Notes: generated from the sequence alone by a model not told the origin. 64,000 nt of DNA from Sagittula sp. P11 (GCF_002814095.1 NZ_CP021913.1:248001-312000), one strand, 5' to 3'. Numbered from the stretch's first letter, positions 1-9,026 are shown. A program made the numbers and translations.

Positions 1-1297
1 GCGCGACTACACGCTGACCTTCGCGCTGCGCTCCGTCTCGGACGAGGCCTACCTCAACGACTATTCGATCCAGAACAGCGACCGTCTGGCCAGCACCGTG
101 ACCCTGGCCCGGGTGCGCACCGACCGCCGCATCAGCTTCGGCCTGACCAGCTACCAGACCCTCCGCCAGTACGAGGCGAACGCCACACAGCCCGGGCTGA
201 CCGCCTCCATGCACACCGACCGGCGGTTCCTGTGGTCGCGCGTGCCGGGCGAATTCCGCCTGTCGCTCGAAGCCAGCGGCCTCTACCGCGAAAGCAAGCT
301 CGACGTCGACAGCGACGACGCCGACAACATCACCGACGGCCGCGACACCGCGCGGCTCAACATCGACGGCAGCTGGCGCGAGCGCTGGACCATGGGCCCC
401 GGCTTCCGGCTGGGTCTCGAAGGCCATCTCTGGGTCGACCACTACATCACCGACCAGGACGCCGCCGTGCCCGACCGGATCACCCGCGTCACCCCAGGCG
501 CCTCGGTGGAACTGCGCTGGCCGCTCCAGCGCAAGGGCATGAACGGCGGCCGCACCCTCCTCGAGCCTGTGGCGCAGATCGGCTGGGTCGGCGGATCGCG
601 CGCGAAGAACGCCAACGAGGAATCGACCCGCGTCGAGTTCGACGAGGCCAACCTGCTCTCGCTTTCCCGCTACCCCGCCGCCGACCGTCGCGAGCACGGC
701 ATGACCTTTGCCGCGGGCGTGCGCTGGCTGCACGAGGCGCCGGGCGGCTGGTCCGCCGCGCTGACCATGGGCCGCCTCTGGCGCGAGGACATCGACTCGG
801 AATTCACCCGGTCCTCCGGTCTCGACAGCCTCGAAAGCGACTGGCTCATCGCCGGGCGCTTCGCCAACCCGCTGGGCATCACGCTCACCGCGCGCGGCCT
901 GCTCGACGAGGACAACCGCTTCACCAAGGCCGAGGCGCGCGCCGGCTGGTCCAACACCCGCATGGACCTCGGCGCCTCCTACGTGCTGCTGGTCACCGAT
1001 CCCGACGAGCTTCGGGACAAGGCCGTTTCCGAATGGACCTTCGACGGGCGCTACCGTGTGACCCGCCACTGGGAGACCTCGACCGAGGTTCGGTACGATC
1101 TTGCCGACCGGCGCCTTGACCGCGTGGGCCTCGGCTTGCAATACCGCAATGAATGCATCCAGGTAGACGTCGGGGCGACACGCGAATTCGCCTCGGCCAC
1201 CAACCTGGAGCCGTCCACGGACATCCAACTGACCGTCGCGCTGCACGGCTTCGGCGCCGACGACAGTGCCAAGGAGTATCGCCGCATATGTCGCTGA
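1..1297 (+). CDS. lptD: LPS-assembly protein LptD, C-terminal part (5' end outside window)
   Basis: The reading frame is open from base 2 to the TGA at 1295-1297, giving about 431 C-terminal residues. The protein is rich in alternating beta-strand segments with aromatic and charged residues, as expected for the outer-membrane barrel of LptD, which inserts lipopolysaccharide into the outer leaflet. The strongest support is context: the gene is followed directly by surA, pdxA and rsmA, the classic lptD neighbourhood. Its last codons overlap the surA start (ATG 1288), so the two are probably translationally coupled; SurA is the periplasmic chaperone for LptD folding in well-studied bacteria. The N-terminal LptA-like domain and signal peptide lie upstream and cannot be assessed. 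Confidence 0.88.
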   Translation, partial: RDYTLTFALRSVSDEAYLNDYSIQNSDRLASTVTLARVRTDRRISFGLTSYQTLRQYEANATQPGLTASMHTDRRFLWSRVPGEFRLSLEASGLYRESKLDVDSDDADNITDGRDTARLNIDGSWRERWTMGPGFRLGLEGHLWVDHYITDQDAAVPDRITRVTPGASVELRWPLQRKGMNGGRTLLEPVAQIGWVGGSRAKNANEESTRVEFDEANLLSLSRYPAADRREHGMTFAAGVRWLHEAPGGWSAALTMGRLWREDIDSEFTRSSGLDSLESDWLIAGRFANPLGITLTARGLLDEDNRFTKAEARAGWSNTRMDLGASYVLLVTDPDELRDKAVSEWTFDGRYRVTRHWETSTEVRYDLADRRLDRVGLGLQYRNECIQVDVGATREFASATNLEPSTDIQLTVALHGFGADDSAKEYRRICR

Positions 1298-2523
1298 AAA
1301 CCTCTCTCACCGCCGCGTCGCTTGCGCTCGGCATCGCCATTGCCGCTGCGCAGGGCACCCCCGTTGCGGCACAGAGCCTCTTCTCGCCCGTCGTCATCGT
1401 GAACGAGCAGGTCATCACCGGCTACGAGCTGGAACAGCGCAAGCGGATGCTCCAGGTCATGCGGGCGCCCGGCGACCTGAACAAGGTGGCACGCGAACAG
1501 CTCATCGACGACCGCCTGCGCCTGCAGGCCGCCCGCGACGCCGGCATCCAGCCCTCCCCCGAGGAGATCCTCGACGGGATGGAGGAGTTCGCCAGCCGCG
1601 CCAGCCTGACCCGCGAACAGTTCACCCAGGCGCTGGCACAGGCCGGCGTCGACGAGGAAACCTTCCGCGACTTCGTGCGCGCGGGCGTCTCCTGGCGGAT
1701 GCTGGTGCAACAGCGTTTCGCCGGGCGCGCCAGCGTATCCGACGAAGAGGTCGACCGCGCCCTCGAGGGCCAGAACGGCACCTCCAACGTGCGCGTCCTG
1801 TTGTCCGAGATCATCATGCCGATGCCCCCGGGCCAGGAAGAGGTCGTCCGCGAACGGGCCGAGCGCATCGCGCAGCTCGACGACACCGGCGCCTTCTCGG
1901 CGCAGGCGCGGCGCTTCTCCGCCACCGCCTCGCGCGGGGCGGGCGGGCAACTGCCGTGGCGCTCGCTGTCGGAACTGCCGGGGCCGCTGCAACCCATCGT
2001 GCTTGGCCTTGCGCCCGGCCAGGTCTCCGACCCGATCCCGCTGCAGGGCGCCATGGCGCTCTTCCAGCTCCGCGCCATCGAAGAGGGCGAATACCAGTCG
2101 CCCCCGACCGCCGCCGTGGAATACGCCGCCTATTACATCCCCGGCGGACGCACGCCCGAGAACCTCGCCAAGGCGCAGGGCATCGCCGACCGAACCGACC
2201 GCTGCGACGACCTCTACGGCGTGGCCAAGGGCCAGCCGCCGGAAGTGCTCGACCGCGGCACGCTGCCGGTGAACGAGATCCCCACCGACATCGCCTACGA
2301 GCTGTCGAAACTCGACCCGGGCGAGGTGTCGACCGCGCTGACCCGCGCGGACGGCCAGACGCTGGTCCTCCTGATGCTCTGCGGCAGGACCGCCGGGATC
2401 GCCAAAGACGAAGGCCCCGACCGCGAACAGGTCTTCGGCTCCCTGCGCAACCAGCGCATCGGGCAGCTTGCCGAAGGTTACCTGTCGCAGCTCCGCTCCG
2501 ACGCCACGATCGTCAACCAATGA
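1288..2523 (+). CDS. surA: Periplasmic peptidyl-prolyl isomerase / chaperone SurA
   Basis: Encodes 411 residues. The N-terminus (about residues 1-30, a basic MSLK start, a hydrophobic core, then AxA-type cleavage near VAAQS) is a Sec signal peptide, placing the protein in the periplasm. A SurA N-terminal region follows (VVIVNEQVITGYELEQRKRM), then one parvulin/PPIC rotamase-like domain at about residues 160-270 containing the family-typical GGQLPW and GQVSDPI segments. It escorts outer-membrane proteins such as LptD. ATG 1288 overlaps the lptD stop by 10 bases, and the TGA overlaps the next ATG (2520), indicating a tightly coupled operon. E. coli SurA has two parvulin domains; only one is evident here, as is common in alphaproteobacteria. 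Confidence 0.93.
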   Translation: MSLKTSLTAASLALGIAIAAAQGTPVAAQSLFSPVVIVNEQVITGYELEQRKRMLQVMRAPGDLNKVAREQLIDDRLRLQAARDAGIQPSPEEILDGMEEFASRASLTREQFTQALAQAGVDEETFRDFVRAGVSWRMLVQQRFAGRASVSDEEVDRALEGQNGTSNVRVLLSEIIMPMPPGQEEVVRERAERIAQLDDTGAFSAQARRFSATASRGAGGQLPWRSLSELPGPLQPIVLGLAPGQVSDPIPLQGAMALFQLRAIEEGEYQSPPTAAVEYAAYYIPGGRTPENLAKAQGIADRTDRCDDLYGVAKGQPPEVLDRGTLPVNEIPTDIAYELSKLDPGEVSTALTRADGQTLVLLMLCGRTAGIAKDEGPDREQVFGSLRNQRIGQLAEGYLSQLRSDATIVNQ

Positions 2524-3662
2524 CGCGGCGCGGGACGGGGACCGGCAACGCCCTGGGCGAGACGGCGGAAAAGGTCGATCCCGTAACCTCCCCGGGCGCC
2601 AGCGAGGCGCCCGACGGCGGCGAGACGACCATGGTCCGGCAGGCGTCCTCCGACCCGGTCCCGGACCCGGAGTCCCGACAGACCGACAAGGCCAAGGCGC
2701 CCACCGCCCCCATCGCCATGAGCTGCGGCGAACCCGCGGGCATCGGCCCTGAGCTGGCCGAACGCGCCTGGGAGATCCTCGGCGACAGCCTGCCGTTCTT
2801 CTGGATCGGCGAGCCGTCGCACCTGCCCGGAACCGTCCCCCATGTCCTGCTGGGCGATCCCGGCGAGGCGGTGGAGGCCGCGTCGCGCGGACTGCCCGTG
2901 CTGCCGCTGCCCATGCCCGGCCCCCGCGTCCCGGGCGAGCCGCAGGCGGCCCATGCCCCCGGCGTGATCCAGTCCATCGAGGCGGGCGTGCGCCACGTGC
3001 TCGATGGCCAGGCCGCCGCGCTCTGCACCCTGCCGATCCACAAGCAGGCGCTGGCCGAGGGGGCGGACTTTGCCTATCCCGGCCACACCGAGTTCCTGGC
3101 CCACCTGGGCGGGGTCGACGAGGTGGTCATGATGCTGGCCTCCGACCGCCTGCGGGTGGTGCCGGTGACCATCCACATCGCGCTGGCCGACGTGCCCGCC
3201 GCCCTGACACCCGAACTGCTGGATCGCCGCATCCGCATCACCCACGACGCGCTGGTGCGCCAGTTCGGCGTCGACCAGCCGGTGCTGGCGGTGGCGGGGC
3301 TGAACCCCCACGCCGGCGAAGGCGGCCGCATGGGGCGCGAGGACATGGAGCTGATCGCGCCGGTGCTGGCAAAGCTGCGCGCCGAGGGCATGCTGCTGAA
3401 CGGCCCGCTGCCCGCCGACACGATGTTCCACGCCCGCGCGCGCGAGGACTACGACGCCGCGATCTGCATGTACCACGACCAGGCGCTGATCCCGATCAAG
3501 ACGCTGGACTTCGACGAAGGGGTGAACGTCACGCTGGGCCTGCCCTTCGTGCGGACCTCGCCGGACCACGGCACCGCCTTCGACATCGCGGGCACCGGCA
3601 TCGCCAACCCGACCTCGACCATCGCCGCGCTGCGCATGGCTTCCCGGCTGGCGCGCGGCTGA
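2520..3662 (+). CDS. pdxA: 4-hydroxythreonine-4-phosphate dehydrogenase PdxA
   Basis: Oxidises 4-phosphohydroxy-L-threonine in the DXP-dependent pyridoxal phosphate pathway (cytosolic, NAD and divalent metal dependent). Family signatures are clear: GEPAGIGPEL near the N-terminal core, YPGHTEFLA (about residue 186), LNPHAGEGG (about 261) and YHDQALIPIKTLDF (about 316), supplying metal and substrate ligands. From ATG 2520, which overlaps the surA stop as ATGA, the protein is 380 residues, about 50 longer than usual. The extra N-terminus (residues 1-65) is polar, Gly/Pro/Glu-rich and unlike PdxA. In-frame ATGs at 2631 and 2718 are alternatives; 2718 would start right at the conserved core. I list the coupled start but the true start is uncertain. 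Confidence 0.92.
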   Translation: MTRRGTGTGNALGETAEKVDPVTSPGASEAPDGGETTMVRQASSDPVPDPESRQTDKAKAPTAPIAMSCGEPAGIGPELAERAWEILGDSLPFFWIGEPSHLPGTVPHVLLGDPGEAVEAASRGLPVLPLPMPGPRVPGEPQAAHAPGVIQSIEAGVRHVLDGQAAALCTLPIHKQALAEGADFAYPGHTEFLAHLGGVDEVVMMLASDRLRVVPVTIHIALADVPAALTPELLDRRIRITHDALVRQFGVDQPVLAVAGLNPHAGEGGRMGREDMELIAPVLAKLRAEGMLLNGPLPADTMFHARAREDYDAAICMYHDQALIPIKTLDFDEGVNVTLGLPFVRTSPDHGTAFDIAGTGIANPTSTIAALRMASRLARG

Positions 3663-3726
3663 AGGCCCCGGCGGCAGGCCCCGGCTGTGGGGTGGTCTGC
3701 TTGCGCCGCGTTCCGCGTCGCCACGC

Positions 3727-3783
3727 GCAGGGGGGCGCCGCCCCCCTGCACCCCCCGAGGTATTTCCGCCAAGATGAAGGGGA
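3727..3783 (-). repeat. Dispersed intergenic repeat, family B copy 1 (CTTCATCTTGG box plus GC hairpin)
   Basis: On the minus strand a conserved 24-base box (3756-3779: CTTCATCTTGG, then CGG, then AAATACCTCG) is followed by a strong GC hairpin (arms GCAGGGGGG and CCCCCCTGC, 3727-3749). It lies between pdxA and rsmA. The same box with a different GC hairpin occurs at 50418-50481 and 60744-60798, so it is a multicopy intergenic element rather than a gene-specific signal. Confidence 0.85.
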
Positions 3784-3850
3784 CGGTCGGGGCGGGCGGA
3801 GCCGGTGTCGCGGCGCTTGACGCGCCTTTGCGGCTGGGCGATGGAACCGC

Positions 3851-4690
3851 ATGAGCCAGATCGACAACCTGCCCCCCCTGCGCGACGTGATCGCGACGCA
3901 CCAGCTTATCGCGAAGAAGGCACTGGGGCAGAACTTCCTCCTGGATCTGAACCTGACGGCGCGCATCGCGCGCATCCCCGGCGACCTGTCGAAGACGGAC
4001 GTGCTGGAGGTCGGGCCCGGCCCCGGCGGGCTGACGCGCGGCCTGCTGTCGGAAGGGGCGCGCCGGGTGCTGGCGATCGAGAAGGACGCGCGCTGCCTGC
4101 CGGCGCTTGCCGAGATCGCCGCCGCCTATCCCGGGCGGCTGGAGGTGATCGAGGGCGACGCGCTGGAGATCGATCCGCTGGCGCATCTGGAGCCGCCCAT
4201 CGCGATCTGCGCCAACCTGCCCTACAACGTCGGCACGGAGCTGCTGATCCGCTGGCTGACGCCGCCCGAATGGCCGCCGGTCTGGTCGTCGCTCACGCTG
4301 ATGTTCCAGAAGGAAGTGGCGGAGCGGATCGTGGCGCAGCCGGGCGGCAAGGCCTACGGGCGGCTTGCGATCCTGTCGCAGTGGCGCACCGATGCGCGCA
4401 TCGCCCTGACCCTGCCGCCGGGGGCCTTCACCCCGCCGCCGAAGGTCAGTTCCGCCGTGGTGCACCTGACCGCCCTGCCCGAACCGCGGTATCCGGCCAA
4501 CCCGAAGACGCTGGAACGGATCGTCGCCATGGCCTTCAACCAGCGGCGCAAGATGCTGCGTGCCGCGCTGAAGGGGGCCGCGCCCGACATCGAGGACCGG
4601 CTGCGGAGCGTCGGCATTCCGCCGACCGAACGGGCCGAGCAGGTTCCGCTCGAGGCGTTCTGCGCGCTGGCCCGCACCTTCGACCGCTGA
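3851..4690 (+). CDS. rsmA: 16S rRNA (A1518/A1519-N6,N6)-dimethyltransferase RsmA (KsgA)
   Basis: 279 residues, the usual length for KsgA. It dimethylates two adjacent adenosines in the helix 45 loop of 16S rRNA during late 30S assembly. Visible signatures are [11 protein letters not shown] at the N-terminus, the SAM-binding [16 protein letters not shown] (about residues 50-65), the acidic EKD motif after strand 2 and the catalytic [11 protein letters not shown] (about 122-132, the NLPY form of motif IV). The C-terminal segment has the conserved [12 protein letters not shown] 3851 has a GGA purine stretch upstream. It is last in the lptD-surA-pdxA-rsmA run, although a family B repeat separates it from pdxA, so it may also be transcribed separately. 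Confidence 0.95.
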   Translation: MSQIDNLPPLRDVIATHQLIAKKALGQNFLLDLNLTARIARIPGDLSKTDVLEVGPGPGGLTRGLLSEGARRVLAIEKDARCLPALAEIAAAYPGRLEVIEGDALEIDPLAHLEPPIAICANLPYNVGTELLIRWLTPPEWPPVWSSLTLMFQKEVAERIVAQPGGKAYGRLAILSQWRTDARIALTLPPGAFTPPPKVSSAVVHLTALPEPRYPANPKTLERIVAMAFNQRRKMLRAALKGAAPDIEDRLRSVGIPPTERAEQVPLEAFCALARTFDR

Positions 4691-4729
4691 AGGACGGCCT
4701 CCGGGCCGCGCGCCCATACCGGAAACGAA

Positions 4730-4753
4730 AAACCCCGCCATACGGCGGGGTTT
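4730..4753. terminator. Bidirectional rho-independent terminator between rsmA and DUF4167 gene
   Basis: Perfect 10-bp stem (AAACCCCGCC and GGCGGGGTTT) with a 4-base loop (ATAC), with A-rich and T-rich flanks, placed between convergent genes. Confidence 0.85.
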
Positions 4754-4778
4754 CATTTCAGCACTCTGAAAGCTGCGT

Positions 4779-5567
4779 TTATTCCGCGGCGTCCGGGGTG
4801 GAGTCACCTGCGGGCGCCTCTGCCGCTGCGGGGGCCTCCCCCTCTGCCGCATCCTTCTTGACCGGCTTCTTGCGGGTCGAGGGCTTGCGGGCGCGCGGCT
4901 TCTTCGGCTTTTCCTCTGCAGCGGGCGTGTCGGACGCGGGGGCCTCTGCCTTCACCGGCTCGGGCTGGGTCTCTGCCCGGCTTTCCGGCGTGTCCACGAG
5001 GCCCGGGCCGTCGTCGTCGCTGCCGAAGTCCACCACGTCGGAGGGGCGGTTGTCGGAGGTGTCGCGGCCGCGCGTCTCGTTCCGGGACGGGCCGCCGGAG
5101 TGGCCGCCGTTCTGGCCCCCGATCTGGCCGCTGTGCTGGCCGCCATTCTGACCGTTGTGCTGGCCGCCGTTGCCGCCCTGCTGGCCGCCGTTGCCGGAGC
5201 CGTTGCTGTCGTCGCGGTCGTTGCCCTGGTCGTCGCCGCGCTGCGAACGGTCACGGTCCCGCTGCGCCTGGCGCTCGCGGTTTTCCTTTTCCTGCTGCTC
5301 GCGGCGCTGGTCCTGCTCGCGCTGCGCCTCGCTCAGCATGCGCATGTAGTGCTCCGCGTGCTGCTGGAAGTTCTCCATGTTGACGCGGTCGTTGGCCAGC
5401 CCGGCGTCACGCGCCAGCTGGTTGTACTTGTCGATGATCTGCTGCGGCGTGCCGCGCACCTTGCCCTCCGGTCCGTTCGAATCGAACACCCGGTTGACGA
5501 TGTTGCCCAGCGAGCTGCTGCGGTTGCGGTTGTTCTTGTTCCGCGAACGGGATTTGGAAGAGCGCAT
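4779..5567 (-). CDS. DUF4167 domain-containing protein
   Basis: 262 residues from the ATG at 5567, chosen because the DUF4167 family begins with a basic Ser/Arg/Asn-rich segment (MRSSKSRSRNKNNRN). Residues 1-80 hold the conserved part, including GNIVNRVFDSNGPEGKVRGT and QIIDKYNQLARDA, then NFQQHAEHYMRML. The rest is low complexity: a Glu/Gln/Arg-rich likely helical stretch, a Gly/Gln/His/Asn run with repeated GGQ units, then an acidic and Pro/Ala/Lys-rich tail with PKKPRARKPS. The family is alphaproteobacterial, uncharacterised and commonly sits beside prfA-prmC, as here. The basic N-terminus suggests nucleic-acid or ribosome contact, but this is inference. Confidence 0.88.
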   Translation of the reverse strand: MRSSKSRSRNKNNRNRSSSLGNIVNRVFDSNGPEGKVRGTPQQIIDKYNQLARDAGLANDRVNMENFQQHAEHYMRMLSEAQREQDQRREQQEKENRERQAQRDRDRSQRGDDQGNDRDDSNGSGNGGQQGGNGGQHNGQNGGQHSGQIGGQNGGHSGGPSRNETRGRDTSDNRPSDVVDFGSDDDGPGLVDTPESRAETQPEPVKAEAPASDTPAAEEKPKKPRARKPSTRKKPVKKDAAEGEAPAAAEAPAGDSTPDAAE

Positions 5568-5776
5568 ACGTTTATCTGGTCCAGCCTGTTGATACGGCTT
5601 GGTGACATTCGGGCGCGTCCTGCGCCAATCTCTGTCTCTGTCACCTTCATGTTGGCTTGTCGTCAGCGGGAGCGGCGGATGCCGCTCAACAGCCAACTGA
5701 GCCTGAATAATCATATGGACCGGGGTTCGGCAAGCGCAAATGCCCCCAAAACGCCGAAATTTGCGTGGAAAACCCC

Positions 5777-6622
5777 TCAGAATGGCGAATTCACGCCCAC
5801 GATGACCCTGTCGCGCCCGTCAATGTCGGGAATGACCCGCACACCGCGCAGCCCGGCGCGGGCAAAAAGCTTGCTGACGGCCATCCCCTGGGAGGCGCCG
5901 ATCTCGGCCACCAGCCGTCCGCCGGGGGCCAGCCAGCGCGCGTGGCCGGCCAGGATCGCGTGATAGGCGGTGAGTCCGTCGGCCTCGTCGGTCAGGGCAA
6001 GGCGCGGTTCGTGGTCGCGCACCTCCGGCGACAGGAAGGGCATCTCGTTCACCGCGATGTAGGGCGGGTTCGACACGATCAGGTCGAAGCGTTCGTCCAT
6101 CTCCCCCAGCGCGCCGTACCAGCTGCCCTCGCAGAACTCCGCCCGGCCCTCCAGCTTCAGGGCGTTGCGGTTCCAGTGGGCGACGTTCAGCGCGGCGGGG
6201 CTGATGTCGGTGCCGTAGCCCACGGCGTCGTCCCGTTCCGCCAGAAGAGTCAGCAGGATGCAGCCCGACCCGGTGCCAAGGTCCAGCACCGTGCCGAAGG
6301 GTTCGGACAGCGCGACCTCGATCAGCGTCTCTGTCTCCGGGCGCGGGTCCAGCACCTCGGGCGTGACCAGGAAATCGCGCCCGTAGAACGCCCGCCGCCC
6401 CACGAGGTGGCTGACCGGCACCCGGTCGGCGCGCCGCTCGATCAGCGTCAGGTAGATGACCTCGAGGTCGGGATCGACCTCCTCGGGCAGGAACAGCGTC
6501 AGGCGGCCCGGCGGCACCTTCAGCACATGCGCCATCAGCCGCCGGGCATCGCGCCCGGGATCGGCCACTTCGGCGGCGGTCAGCCGCCGCGTGGCCTGGG
6601 ACAGGAGGTCAGCGGCGCGCAT
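5777..6622 (-). CDS. prmC: Peptide chain release factor N5-glutamine methyltransferase PrmC
   Basis: 281 residues. It methylates the glutamine of the GGQ motif of release factors RF1 and RF2, using SAM. The SAM-binding VLDLGTGSGCILL lies near residue 111 and the catalytic NPPY motif (VSNPPYIAVNEMPF) near 184-187, both diagnostic for PrmC. An N-terminal helical domain (residues 1-75) for release-factor recognition is present. A strong ribosome site (GGAGGG) precedes ATG 6622. The gene lies 39 bases downstream of prfA on the same strand, so enzyme and substrate are probably co-transcribed. Confidence 0.95.
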   Translation of the reverse strand: MRAADLLSQATRRLTAAEVADPGRDARRLMAHVLKVPPGRLTLFLPEEVDPDLEVIYLTLIERRADRVPVSHLVGRRAFYGRDFLVTPEVLDPRPETETLIEVALSEPFGTVLDLGTGSGCILLTLLAERDDAVGYGTDISPAALNVAHWNRNALKLEGRAEFCEGSWYGALGEMDERFDLIVSNPPYIAVNEMPFLSPEVRDHEPRLALTDEADGLTAYHAILAGHARWLAPGGRLVAEIGASQGMAVSKLFARAGLRGVRVIPDIDGRDRVIVGVNSPF

Positions 6623-6661
6623 GGCACCCTCCCTCTGTCCGGTATTGCGAAAGACCCGCCA

Positions 6662-7711
6662 TCACCCGTCCATTTCCGCCAGAAGCGCCGCCTGGTGTTC
6701 CGAGATCAGCGCGTCGATGATCTCGTCGAGGTCGCCGCCCATGATCGCATCCAGCTTGTAGAGCGTCAGGCCGATGCGGTGGTCCGTCATCCGCCCCTGC
6801 GGGAAGTTGTAGGTGCGGATGCGCTCGCTCCGGTCGCCCGAGCCCACCTGCGCCTTGCGGTCGGCCGACCGCGCGGCATCCGCCTTCGACCGCTCCAGAT
6901 CGAACAGCCGGGTGCGCAGGACCTGCATGGCGATCTCGCGGTTGCGGTGCTGCGACTTCTCGGACGAGGTCACGACGATGCCGGTCGGCAGGTGGGTGAT
7001 CCGCACCGCCGAATCCGTGGTGTTGACGTGCTGCCCGCCCGCACCGGAAGACCGCATGGTGTCGATCCGGATGTCCGACGCCGCGATGGCGATGTCGACC
7101 TCCTGCGCTTCCGGCAGCACCGCCACCGTCGCGGCAGAGGTGTGGATGCGCCCGCCCGATTCCGTCTCCGGCACGCGCTGCACGCGGTGCACCCCCGATT
7201 CGAACTTCAGCCGGGCAAAGACCCCCTCGCCCACGACCCGCACCACCAGCTCCTTCACGCCGCCCAGCTCGGACATCTGTTCCTCGATGACGTCCCAGCG
7301 CCAGCCGCGCGCCTCTGCATAACGCTGGTACATCCGCGCGAGGTCGCCCGCGAACAGCGCCGCCTCGTCGCCGCCCGTGCCGGGCCGGATCTCCAGCACC
7401 GCCGGGCGAGCATCCGCCGCGTCCTTCGGCAGAAGCGCAAGCTGCACCGCCTTCTCTGCCGCGGGCAGAGCCGCGCGCAGCTCCGGCAATTCCTCTTCGG
7501 CCAGCGCCCGCATCTCCGGGTCCGCCAGCATGGCTTCCGCCTCCTCGATGTCGGAGGTCAGCCGCTCCCACTCCGCGATCTTGCGCACAACGGGCGACAG
7601 CTCGGCGAACTCGCGGCCAAGCGCCACGATGTCCCCGCCGCCGGTGGCCATCTGCGCCTCGACATATTCGAGCCGCGCCTTGATCTGGTGCAAACGGTCA
7701 GAAGGGATCAT
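6662..7711 (-). CDS. prfA: Peptide chain release factor 1 (RF1)
   Basis: 349 residues. It recognises UAA and UAG stop codons and triggers peptide release. The catalytic GGQ is in [17 protein letters not shown] (about residues 221-237), within the conserved domain 3 motif. The codon-recognition region with a PxT-type tripeptide lies earlier (the [23 protein letters not shown] stretch is the conserved block near residues 185-207). It forms an operon with prmC. ATG 7711 has an AGGG ribosome site. Confidence 0.96.
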   Translation of the reverse strand: MIPSDRLHQIKARLEYVEAQMATGGGDIVALGREFAELSPVVRKIAEWERLTSDIEEAEAMLADPEMRALAEEELPELRAALPAAEKAVQLALLPKDAADARPAVLEIRPGTGGDEAALFAGDLARMYQRYAEARGWRWDVIEEQMSELGGVKELVVRVVGEGVFARLKFESGVHRVQRVPETESGGRIHTSAATVAVLPEAQEVDIAIAASDIRIDTMRSSGAGGQHVNTTDSAVRITHLPTGIVVTSSEKSQHRNREIAMQVLRTRLFDLERSKADAARSADRKAQVGSGDRSERIRTYNFPQGRMTDHRIGLTLYKLDAIMGGDLDEIIDALISEHQAALLAEMDG

Positions 7712-7759
7712 GGCGCCCTGCTTGCCCGCAAATCGCAGCCGCGGTCAAGACGGCGCGGA

Positions 7760-7789
7760 TTGACGCGCGCCAATCACGTTGATATCAAC
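7760..7789 (+). promoter_or_regulatory. Predicted sigma70 promoter overlapped by a perfect palindrome, upstream of GST gene
   Basis: TTGACG (7760-7765), a 17-base spacer, then TATCAA (7783-7788) fit a -35/-10 promoter pair for the gene at 7815. The -10 hexamer lies inside a perfect 12-bp palindrome, GTTGATATCAAC (7778-7789). A palindrome over the -10 is a typical repressor-operator arrangement. The binding protein is unknown, and no regulator gene is adjacent. Confidence 0.6.
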
Positions 7790-7814
7790 CCTAATGCAGC
7801 GAGAGGAGACGGAC

Positions 7815-8483
7815 ATGAAGAACATCACCATCACCGCCTACGACTGGGTGCCGGATTTTGCCCAGGGCCACGTCCGCGACCTGCGCGTCCGCTGGGCGCT
7901 GCGCGAAGCGGGGCTGCCTTACGACGTGGAACTGATCGAACAGGGCAAGCAGACAGAGCCGGGGCACCTCGCCCGCCAGCCCTTCGCCCAGGTGCCGACG
8001 CTCGACGCCGAGGGGGCCGCGCTCTTCGAAAGCGGCGCCATCGTCTGGCGCATCGCGGAACGCTCCCCGGCCCTGCTGCCCGGGGACACCGCCGACCGCG
8101 ACCGCACCCTCTCGTGGTGCTTCGCCGCTCTGAACTCGGTCGAGCCCTTCGTGGCGCAACTGGCCTTCCTGTCGATCTTCGCCAGGGAAAAGGAAGCCGC
8201 GGGCCGCATCGTGCCGCAGGTCACCGCGCTGGTCGAACGCAAGCTCTCGCGCCTGTCCGACGCGCTCGGCGACAGCGACTGGCTGGTCGCCAACCGCTTC
8301 ACCGCCGCCGATGTGCTGATGGTGACGGTCCTGCGCGACGTGCCCGAGGAGACACTCGCCGCCTACCCGACCCTCAGGGCCTACCGCGACCGGGGCACGG
8401 CCCGGCCCGCATTCGCGGCCGCCCTGGACGAACAGATGCAGCCCTTCGCGGAACACGCCCCGCGCTACGAGAAAGCCTCCTGA
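7815..8483 (+). CDS. Glutathione S-transferase family protein
   Basis: 222 residues from ATG 7815, which follows a GAGAGGAG ribosome site. The N-terminal half is thioredoxin-like: ITITAYDWVPDFAQGHVRDLRVRWALREAGLPYDVE, then the cis-proline segment QVPTLD and the glutathione-contacting ESGAIVWRIAE (Glu-Ser). The all-helical C-terminal domain contains FTAADVLMVTVLRD, the conserved N-capping/hydrophobic staple region of GSTs. It likely conjugates glutathione to electrophiles or reduces peroxides; the substrate cannot be read from sequence. The opening segment around residues 9-14 has no Ser/Cys of the typical catalytic position except the tyrosine/aspartate near it, so class is not assigned. It has its own promoter. 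Confidence 0.88.
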   Translation: MKNITITAYDWVPDFAQGHVRDLRVRWALREAGLPYDVELIEQGKQTEPGHLARQPFAQVPTLDAEGAALFESGAIVWRIAERSPALLPGDTADRDRTLSWCFAALNSVEPFVAQLAFLSIFAREKEAAGRIVPQVTALVERKLSRLSDALGDSDWLVANRFTAADVLMVTVLRDVPEETLAAYPTLRAYRDRGTARPAFAAALDEQMQPFAEHAPRYEKAS

Positions 8484-8504
8484 GGCACCGGAACCGGGCG
8501 CGGC

Positions 8505-8921
8505 CTAGTCGTCGCGCCCCGCGCCCAGCTGCGCCAGCCAGCCCTCGACGCGGTCGCGGTTCACGCCCATGTCGGCGCGGCCGAAACGCAGGCGCGCCCA
8601 CAGCTCCAGCACGCCGTCGCTCAGCTTGACCGTGGTGTAATCGGGAAAGCCCATCCACTGCGAGCGGGTGATATAGGTCACCTGCCCCTCCGACACGCTG
8701 CCGTCCAGCACCTCCGTCCGGGGCGTCGCAAGGATGATCGCGTTCAGCCGCTCGAAGACCGGCTCACCGCCCGGAATGCGCCGCCGCACGCCGTCGGCCA
8801 GGTCCTGGTCCGCCGTCACCTGCGGATCGACGTTCCAGTAGGCAGGATCGGACGGCGCAAACCGGATCCACGCCAAGCCGCCAATGACGCACAGCACCAC
8901 GAGATAGAAGAATAAGCGCAC
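8505..8921 (-). CDS. DUF1499 family protein
   Basis: 138 residues with an N-terminal membrane anchor or uncleaved signal (LFFYLVVLCVIGGLAWIRF). The body contains features of the DUF1499 family, including the segment TYITRSQWMGFPDYTTVKL and a C-terminal DRVEGWLAQL. The function of the family is unknown. The short distance to the GST stop (21 bases, convergent) leaves no clear terminator. It lies downstream of the ureohydrolase gene in the same direction with a 105-base gap. Confidence 0.75.
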   Translation of the reverse strand: MRLFFYLVVLCVIGGLAWIRFAPSDPAYWNVDPQVTADQDLADGVRRRIPGGEPVFERLNAIILATPRTEVLDGSVSEGQVTYITRSQWMGFPDYTTVKLSDGVLELWARLRFGRADMGVNRDRVEGWLAQLGAGRDD

Positions 8922-9026
8922 GTCTCCACGTCCTTCCGGGATAACAGGTTCCGCATCTGCACGGTTCGGCGCGATTCTGAAAGTGCGGGACGCGCCAGGT
9001 GGCGCGCCTTCGCCGATATCCGGGCG

